Shown here: positions 6,591 to 11,817 of the stretch, piece by piece | How positions within the stretch are numbered: the stretch's first letter is position 1 | Layout of the letters: the number at the start of each line of letters is the position of its first letter | Assembly (NCBI GenBank): GCA_045538425.1 | Contig: JAZSRJ010000074.1 | Span: forward strand, 1 to 11,817 | Direction: 5' to 3' | DNA from: CALVJJ01 sp045538425 | GTDB taxonomy: Bacteria; Bacillota; Clostridia; Christensenellales; UBA1242 | Length of the DNA: 11,817 nucleotides | Translations under genes and position numbers: made by a program | The notes under the pieces: generated by a model | Told to the model about the DNA's origin: nothing | The model's input: only the letters and a program-made list of their open reading frames with translations | The model's database searches: none

Positions 6591-7115
6591 ATAGACAGTA
6601 TAGTTATTGTTGACTTTCCTCAAATATTCGTTGGTTTCTTTGTATGGCGTTGTTACCAAAGTGACCCCATTGGTTGAATATTGATTATCCGTCAACCATT
6701 GATTGACATTGTTAAATCCCGCATTATAACTTGCAAGTAAAACAGACAACTCCGTCCCTACTTTAGTTGTTAGATACTGCAAATAAAAACAACCAAACTC
6801 AATGTTGGTACTAGGATCAAACAAATCGTAATGCGTTTTGTCTAGTTTGTCCGCAATCTCCTCGGCTGTACTAGGCATCAATTGCATAAGCCCTATTGCA
6901 CCTTTTCCACTAACTTTTTTAGGTTGAAAACGACTTTCAACATTGATGATAGAAGCAACAAGTGCAGGATCCAAGTTATACTCGTCCGCATAGACTTCAA
7001 TTTGTTCCTCATATTTTAGAGGATACATGGTTGCGTATATCACAAGCGCACCACCAAAAACTGCCCCTAGACACAAAATAACACATACAAAAATAATACA
7101 ATTCGTTCTTCTCAT
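6576..7115 (-). CDS. Membrane-anchored lytic transglycosylase (SLT domain, GH23)
   Basis: The 179-residue protein has a short basic start (MRR), a transmembrane segment at about 7-29 and an extracellular SLT domain from about 35. Family motifs are VESRF with the catalytic Glu (E60), GAIGLMQLMPSTA at 72-84, ASYNAG at 128-133 and a C-terminal EYLRKV. Enzymes of this type cut the glycan chain of peptidoglycan and form 1,6-anhydro ends during wall growth or turnover. The chosen ATG at 7115 puts the membrane anchor at the very N-terminus. A longer frame from a TTG at 7166 starts inside the polA terminator hairpin and is unlikely. No clear Shine-Dalgarno site precedes this ATG. In many clostridia polA, coaE and such an slt gene are adjacent; here coaE is missing between them. 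Confidence 0.92.
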   Translation of the reverse strand: MRRTNCIIFVCVILCLGAVFGGALVIYATMYPLKYEEQIEVYADEYNLDPALVASIINVESRFQPKKVSGKGAIGLMQLMPSTAEEIADKLDKTHYDLFDPSTNIEFGCFYLQYLTTKVGTELSVLLASYNAGFNNVNQWLTDNQYSTNGVTLVTTPYKETNEYLRKVNNNYTVYKARF

Positions 7116-7154
7116 AGCACAAGTATATGCCCAATAATCAAAAATTGTACAAAG

Positions 7155-7202
7155 AAAAAAAGACAAAAATGAGTATAATATTTTCTCATCTTGTCTTTTT
7201 TT
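7155..7202 (-). terminator. Terminator downstream of polA, likely bidirectional
   Basis: A 12-bp outer stem, AAAAAAAGACAA (7155-7166) with TTGTCTTTTTTT (7191-7202), encloses an inner TGAG/CTCA stem (7170-7173 with 7185-7188). The minus-strand transcript ends in a run of U. It starts about 30 nt after the polA stop codon and separates polA from slt. Confidence 0.8.
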
Positions 7203-7234
7203 GTCATTATAACTCGAAAGGTATTTGATATTGT

Positions 7235-9790
7235 TTATTTCGCATCATACCAAGATGCTCCATAGTGAATATCCACCTCCAATGGAACTTCCAGTGTTAC
7301 AACATTTTGCATACAATCACGCAACAACTCAATGACGATATCCAATTCTTCTTTTGGACAATCAATCACCAACTCATCATGAACTTGTACAATCATCTTT
7401 GCACGCAACCCTTTTTGTTTTAGTTGTTGGTACACTTTGATCATTGCTAGTTTGATAATATCACTCGCTGTACCTTGTAAAGGCATATTCATTGCCGCAC
7501 GTTCTCCAAAACTACGCAACATAAAATTACTGTTATGAATCTCAGGAATTGGACGGATACGACCAAACAACGTTTTGACATAGCCATGTTCTTTACAAAA
7601 AGCAACATTATCATCCATTAATTGTTTTACATTAGGATAAGTTTCGAAATACTTCTTAATAAAATCTTTAGCCACTGCGGTTGATGTTCCTACAGTTTGA
7701 CTAAGCCCATACCCACTCATACCATAAATAATACCGAAATTGATAGCCTTTGCATCTCGTCTAAGATTGCTATCCACCTCACTGATTGGAACATCAAAAA
7801 TTTGGCTTGCCGTTGTTGTGTGTATATCCAAACCTTTTTGATAAGCCTCCACCAATTGCGGATCTTTAGAAAAATGTGCAACAAGTCTTAACTCTACTTG
7901 ACTATAATCCGAACTGATAATATACCCATCCTCAAAACGAGAGACAAACAATTTTCTCAGACTCCTACCTTCTTCGCTTCTAACTGGAATGTTTTGCAAA
8001 TTTGGTTCGCTAGAGCTCAATCTTCCCGTTGTCGTTAAAGCTTGATGAAAGACTGTATGAATACAATCTTCCTCGTCTAGCATATCGATAAAAGCCGTAA
8101 CATATGTTGAATACAATTTGAACAACAAACGATATTCTAGTATTGCATCAATGATTGGATGTTCACCTTTTAGATCATTTAAGACATCAACACTGGTGCT
8201 ACGCTTTTTATTGTTTTTTGTGGACAATTGCAGTTTTTCAAACAAAATTACACCTAATTGTTTTGGTGAGTTAATATTAAACTTTTCGTCAGCAAGTTGA
8301 TATATTTTGTTTTCTAATTGTGATATTTTGTCTTGAAGTTGCTCTTTTGTGTCAAAAAGCCTATCTTTATTTAACTTAAAACCATTTTGTTCCATTTCAA
8401 ATAAAACATCAATTAGAGGCAACTCCATTGTTTTGTACAACTGCATTAGATCCATCGTTTCTAATTGTTCAGTATACTTTTTATATAACACGTAGACCGC
8501 ATAAGCATCCGCCTCAATCTCTAATCCATTCTCGTGACACAATGTTCTTAGATCAACACCAGCTTTGCTATTGCTATTAATTAAATATCTAGCCAACATC
8601 AAATCAAAGTACTGACAGCCAATCGTTACATTGTATGAACCAATCTTTGTTTTGAATTGCTTAACATCTTGTGTTACAAGCAAGCACTGAGAACTGGACA
8701 AAATTGTTTGGAACACTTCAAGAATATCTCTCATCTCCCATGGGTAAGAAAACAAATCTTGACCAAGTCCAATATTATACACCTCACCTTCTCCAAAGTA
8801 AAAACTAATCTTCTCATCCATATGCATCATCAAATACTTGGTATCTTGATAACGTGTCACAATAGTTTTCAACTCATCTAAATCTTTAATCTCCACACAA
8901 TTGGGTACATCAACTTTCGTCTCTACAACATCTACCCCTTCTTGAAACAATTCTTTTTTGTTTAGTAAAATATTGAATTGGTATCTCTCAAATATTTGTT
9001 TTACTTCCTTGTTCCATGGAAAGTCATACGTAAAATCTTCTAATTGAAATCCAAGATCTTTATCGGTAACAATCGTTGCTAAATGATGTGACAAATACGC
9101 AACATCCTTGTCTTCTATCAAGTTTTCTTTTAGTTTTCCTTTCAACTCTTCAATATGTTCATAGACACCATCTAACGTCTCATATTGAGCAAGCAAACTT
9201 AGAGCTGTCTTTTCCCCAACCTTTCTCACACCTGGAATGTTATCGCTCGCATCCCCCATGAGCGCTTTGAGATCTACAATTTGACTTGGTCGTAGTTGAT
9301 ATTTTGCATAAAGAGCATCTTCATCCAACAATTCTGGATCTCCACCTTTTTGAGGAACAAGCACCCTTGTATTATTGTTGATCAATTGCAACAAGTCTTT
9401 GTCAGCAGACAATAGATAGTTGTCTGTCTTATAGGATCGACTAAGACAACCCAATATATCATCAGCCTCTAATTCATCTAACGCTATCACCTTAATATTC
9501 ATCTTTGTCAATAGATCTTTTACCATTGGTATTTGATCCAACAATTCTTTTGGTGTAGGATTTCGTTGTGCTTTATATTCTGTGTATTGTTTGTGACGGA
9601 AGGTTTGCTTCCCTTTATCAAAAGCAACTGCAATATATTTTGGTTGATGTGTTTTGATCATCTTAACAAGTGTATTAGTAAAACCAAACACTGCGTTAGA
9701 TATCTCTCCTTGAAAATTAGCTAACTGTGGCAACGCATAAAAGGAGCGAAACAACAAATTATTACCATCGATTAATAAAAACTTTTCCAT
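7235..9790 (-). CDS. polA: DNA polymerase I
   Basis: This 851-residue enzyme fills gaps and removes RNA primers in replication and repair. The 5' nuclease domain (about 1-280) shows LIDGNN with D8, FDKGK near 57-61, ELEADD at 106-111, SADKD at 128-132 and MGDASDNIPGV at 178-188. The polymerase domain shows TTGRLSSSEPNLQNIPVR at 587-604, motif A SDYSQVELR with D628, motif B RRDAKAINFGIIYG at 677-690 with R677, K681, F685 and Y689, and motif C VQVHDELVID with D805 and E806. In the middle region (about 300-460) the DxE motif and later acidic residues of a working 3'-5' exonuclease are not visible, so proofreading is probably absent, as in Bacillus-type Pol I. The ATG at 9790 is preceded by AAGGA about 10 nt away. 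Confidence 0.97.
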   Translation of the reverse strand: MEKFLLIDGNNLLFRSFYALPQLANFQGEISNAVFGFTNTLVKMIKTHQPKYIAVAFDKGKQTFRHKQYTEYKAQRNPTPKELLDQIPMVKDLLTKMNIKVIALDELEADDILGCLSRSYKTDNYLLSADKDLLQLINNNTRVLVPQKGGDPELLDEDALYAKYQLRPSQIVDLKALMGDASDNIPGVRKVGEKTALSLLAQYETLDGVYEHIEELKGKLKENLIEDKDVAYLSHHLATIVTDKDLGFQLEDFTYDFPWNKEVKQIFERYQFNILLNKKELFQEGVDVVETKVDVPNCVEIKDLDELKTIVTRYQDTKYLMMHMDEKISFYFGEGEVYNIGLGQDLFSYPWEMRDILEVFQTILSSSQCLLVTQDVKQFKTKIGSYNVTIGCQYFDLMLARYLINSNSKAGVDLRTLCHENGLEIEADAYAVYVLYKKYTEQLETMDLMQLYKTMELPLIDVLFEMEQNGFKLNKDRLFDTKEQLQDKISQLENKIYQLADEKFNINSPKQLGVILFEKLQLSTKNNKKRSTSVDVLNDLKGEHPIIDAILEYRLLFKLYSTYVTAFIDMLDEEDCIHTVFHQALTTTGRLSSSEPNLQNIPVRSEEGRSLRKLFVSRFEDGYIISSDYSQVELRLVAHFSKDPQLVEAYQKGLDIHTTTASQIFDVPISEVDSNLRRDAKAINFGIIYGMSGYGLSQTVGTSTAVAKDFIKKYFETYPNVKQLMDDNVAFCKEHGYVKTLFGRIRPIPEIHNSNFMLRSFGERAAMNMPLQGTASDIIKLAMIKVYQQLKQKGLRAKMIVQVHDELVIDCPKEELDIVIELLRDCMQNVVTLEVPLEVDIHYGASWYDAK

Positions 9791-9827
9791 ACATCTATAA
9801 TCCTTATTTGATTCATATATTATATTT

Positions 9828-9856
9828 ATTATACACTACTTTTACCATTTTACCAA
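9828..9856 (-). promoter_or_regulatory. Sigma-A promoter of polA
   Basis: The minus strand shows TTGGTA (9851-9856), a 17-bp spacer and a perfect TATAAT (9828-9833). The predicted start is near 9821, which leaves a leader of about 30 nt before the polA ATG. Confidence 0.82.
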
Positions 9857-9895
9857 GTTAGTTGAAATGGTTTTGAACCTAATTTTTCTAAAAAT

Positions 9896-9926
9896 AAAAA
9901 AAGAAGGTCTATTCGCCTTCTTTTTT
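9896..9926 (-). terminator. Terminator after the surface-protein gene, bidirectional in form
   Basis: A GAAGG/CCTTC core (9903-9907 with 9916-9920) with an 8-nt loop is extended by A/T pairs to about 11 bp. Runs of T on both strands make it usable in either direction. It lies about 130 nt after the stop codon of the upstream gene and just before the polA promoter. Confidence 0.85.
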
Positions 9927-9938
9927 CGTTTTTTAGAC

Positions 9939-9982
9939 GCAAGAAAGAAAAGTTATGACATTTTGTATAACTTTTCTCTTGC
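9939..9982 (-). repeat. Inverted repeat B in the 3' region of the surface-protein gene
   Basis: The arms at 9939-9956 and 9967-9982 pair over 16 bp with one 2-nt bulge. The loop (9957-9966) can form three further pairs. It has no T-run directly after it, so it does not look like a simple terminator. It may stabilise the mRNA 3' end or be part of a small RNA. Confidence 0.7.
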
Positions 9983-9991
9983 TATTTGAAA

Positions 9992-10034
9992 GCCATTTTT
10001 TGAAATGTCGAATGAATGTTTTTCAAAACATGGC
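9992..10034 (-). repeat. Inverted repeat A in the 3' region of the surface-protein gene
   Basis: The arms GCCATTTTTTGAAA (9992-10005) and TTTCAAAACATGGC (10021-10034) pair over 14 positions with a single mismatch around a 15-nt loop. It lies 22 nt after the stop codon of the surface-protein gene. Bases 10003-10009 (AAATGTC) are perfectly complementary to 9957-9963 in the loop of the next hairpin. Confidence 0.7.
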
Positions 10035-10056
10035 CAACAAAATCTAAAATATAGAT

Positions 10057-11817
10057 CTAATAAGTTCCTACACTAGAACTCATCCATCGATCTGCACTCT
10101 TGGTCTTGGTAACCTCAATTACGGTATCTTCTGTTAAATTGAGTTGATTAGACAATACTCCATTAATAGAGATTTGGCTTGTGTAATGCATTTGGCTACC
10201 AACACTTAAAGTGTATGTATCAGCAACTGCCTCATCAACAACAATGGTTTGTTGATCTTTTAATATGATGCTGATTACCTCATTGGTTGCTTTGCTTCTA
10301 ATATACAATACAATACGAGCACCATTGTCTACTTGAGCATTTTCTTCGAATGTCACGTAGCCTTTGAATGTTATCTTGAATGTATTGCAAACAACCATAT
10401 AAGAAATTGTACTTGTTGTTGTAACAGTAATAGGACTACTTGTTGCAACATTGTTGAGTTTTAGATCAACAATTTTGTATTTTGTACTATTAGATGTAAT
10501 GGTAAACTCTCTTGTTTCACCTACCAATACCGTAATTGTTGTTACATCTTCCAATAATGGATAATGATATCCACTAACCATAATAGTAGACTCTTGTCTT
10601 GGATTTTCTACATTAACACCTGCAGAAACTTCCAATGTTACATTATAAGTATTGTAGAATGCAAATAATACTGGATATCCATCATTTTCGCCTTCTTTAT
10701 ATGTCCATACATTAACAAAATCCCAAGTAAGATCAAATGTTGTATACAACTTCAATTGTTCTAAAGTTACAATGGTGACACCAGCTAACTGATGAGCGAT
10801 ACTATATGCAGAAGATATTGTCGTATCACTATTAGCACCATTATACATAGGTATATTGCCAGTACTATATAGATGCTCAATTGTACCTGTAGATGCATCA
10901 TCAATATACCCAACAACACCCAAATTGATGGTATTTTGAACAGTAATTGACTCAATACGAGAATATACATTACTAATCACACTTTCCCCTTGGAACAACC
11001 CTACAATCGTACCAACATTGGTTGCATTGGATACAGTCATTTTCCCAAGAGTATAAGATTGTTGGATACTACTGTCTATTAGAGTATCAACAAGAGCACC
11101 AATTGTTGTAGATTCTATATTGTTATTGATATAGATATCCACAATAGTTTCAGTAATGGTTGAATGGATTGCTGTACCAACAAAACCATACTGAGCAAAA
11201 CCATCTGCCTTTATGTTAGAAACAGTTGTATTGCTTATTTCTTTTGCCAACAAATGATCCCCAATATGTGATGTTATCACAAAATTGTCGAGTGTCGCAT
11301 TCTCTGTTGCATAGAACAAAGATTGGTTAGCGCCACCAGAAATACTAAATCCATCACCATAGAACAATCCCTTAAATGCATAAGTTTGTCCAATAGATGT
11401 TACATAGAGGCCAAATAAGTCGATTTTGGTGGTTAATCGGAATATTTTACCTGTTGTATAGGTGGATGAAACATTGGATTGCTTCATAAGGTATCCCAAG
11501 TGTGTTGCATCAGCAATTTGGTATTCGTTGTTAGCAACAGGAATTTCTTTTGCCTTATCTACCCAATAACCCATTGTTACAACAGAACGGATAATAGGAT
11601 ATTCTCCACTCTCCATTTCAAGAGCATTTGGTAAGTATGCACTATTGTAACTAGATAAGTTAGTTCCTTTGTAGATAATCCATGTTTGATACATATCCAA
11701 ACTTGAATAATCTATCGTGTCTCCTACAACAACTAGATTTTGTTTTGTTGCGTTAGCTCCTGCCACAACACTGGTTGCTCCAGAATATGTAGCTTTTAGT
11801 AAAACATCTGTCATTTT
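10057..11817 (-). CDS. Large GLUG-motif, probably surface-exposed protein (C-terminal part)
   Basis: The frame is open to the window edge, so the true start lies beyond 11817 and 586 residues are visible; residue numbers here count from the first internal Met at 11814. Residues about 98-345 look like a GLUG/beta-helix module. It opens with YQIADATHLGYL and IDLFGLYVTSIGQ, then FKGLFYGDGFSISG (147-160), and continues with degenerate repeats such as GFVGTAI, GALVDTL, GTIVGLFQG and LGVVGYIDD. The module closes with the W-x-GYPVLF ending near 370-385. An earlier YPIIRSV at 72-78 suggests a preceding copy. Residues about 390-575 are Thr- and Val-rich beta domains. The protein ends SSSVGTY with no LPxTG motif, membrane segment or charged tail. 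Related proteins are secreted adhesins or wall proteins; attachment here, if any, must depend on the missing N-terminal part. The specific function is unknown. Confidence 0.8.
   Translation of the reverse strand, partial: KMTDVLLKATYSGATSVVAGANATKQNLVVVGDTIDYSSLDMYQTWIIYKGTNLSSYNSAYLPNALEMESGEYPIIRSVVTMGYWVDKAKEIPVANNEYQIADATHLGYLMKQSNVSSTYTTGKIFRLTTKIDLFGLYVTSIGQTYAFKGLFYGDGFSISGGANQSLFYATENATLDNFVITSHIGDHLLAKEISNTTVSNIKADGFAQYGFVGTAIHSTITETIVDIYINNNIESTTIGALVDTLIDSSIQQSYTLGKMTVSNATNVGTIVGLFQGESVISNVYSRIESITVQNTINLGVVGYIDDASTGTIEHLYSTGNIPMYNGANSDTTISSAYSIAHQLAGVTIVTLEQLKLYTTFDLTWDFVNVWTYKEGENDGYPVLFAFYNTYNVTLEVSAGVNVENPRQESTIMVSGYHYPLLEDVTTITVLVGETREFTITSNSTKYKIVDLKLNNVATSSPITVTTTSTISYMVVCNTFKITFKGYVTFEENAQVDNGARIVLYIRSKATNEVISIILKDQQTIVVDEAVADTYTLSVGSQMHYTSQISINGVLSNQLNLTEDTVIEVTKTKSADRWMSSSVGTY

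Noticed and set aside
7116..7166. Upstream TTG start for slt
   Set aside because: The TTG lies inside the polA terminator hairpin, and the extra residues would precede the natural MRR-plus-membrane-anchor start.
9867..9989. Plus-strand 40-codon frame in the gap between polA and the surface-protein gene
   Set aside because: It runs through the terminator and a hairpin, has no Shine-Dalgarno site, and its composition is that of translated A/T tracts.

Overview
The window is AT-rich DNA from a low-GC Gram-positive bacterium (Bacillota). The evidence is a complete ctsR-mcsA-mcsB-clpC operon head, strong Shine-Dalgarno sites of the AAGGAG type, sigma-A promoters with 17-bp spacers, U-rich intrinsic terminators, and a PolI whose proofreading site is degenerate as in bacilli. 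The class or species cannot be fixed from the sequence. All genes lie on the minus strand, so transcription runs from high to low coordinates.

In transcription order there are four blocks. (1) 11817-10057 is the 3' part of a large, probably surface-exposed protein with GLUG-like modules. It is followed by about 160 nt holding three hairpins, the last of which is a terminator. (2) A sigma-A promoter at 9828-9856 drives polA, which ends at a long hairpin (7155-7202). A membrane-anchored lytic transglycosylase follows with its own terminator. (3) A promoter at 6515-6543 drives lysS, degV, an amidohydrolase-like gene and a previously unlisted 21-codon hydrophobic micro-ORF, ending at a terminator (2879-2908). 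(4) A near-ideal sigma-A promoter (TTGACA-17-TATAAT) with a perfect tandem CtsR operator just downstream drives ctsR, mcsA, mcsB and clpC. clpC runs off the window at position 1.

Block 4 is the arginine-phosphorylation protein quality control system. CtsR represses the operon. McsB, activated by McsA, phosphorylates arginines on CtsR and damaged proteins. The ClpC N-domain recognises phosphoarginine and delivers clients to ClpP. The start codons are closely packed, with each Shine-Dalgarno site at or inside the end of the preceding gene.

The least ordinary part is the tail of block 3. The amidohydrolase homologue keeps the MtaD/SsnA-like backbone but has lost nearly all metal ligands, so it looks like a pseudoenzyme. 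Its stop codon overlaps the Shine-Dalgarno site of the micro-ORF, which encodes a predicted single-span membrane peptide and sits directly before the terminator. Other points are a Lys-for-Arg change in the McsB phosphoarginine-pocket motif, a divergent LysRS, and a structured 3' region after the surface-protein gene. No CRISPR array, insertion sequence, tRNA or rRNA was seen.
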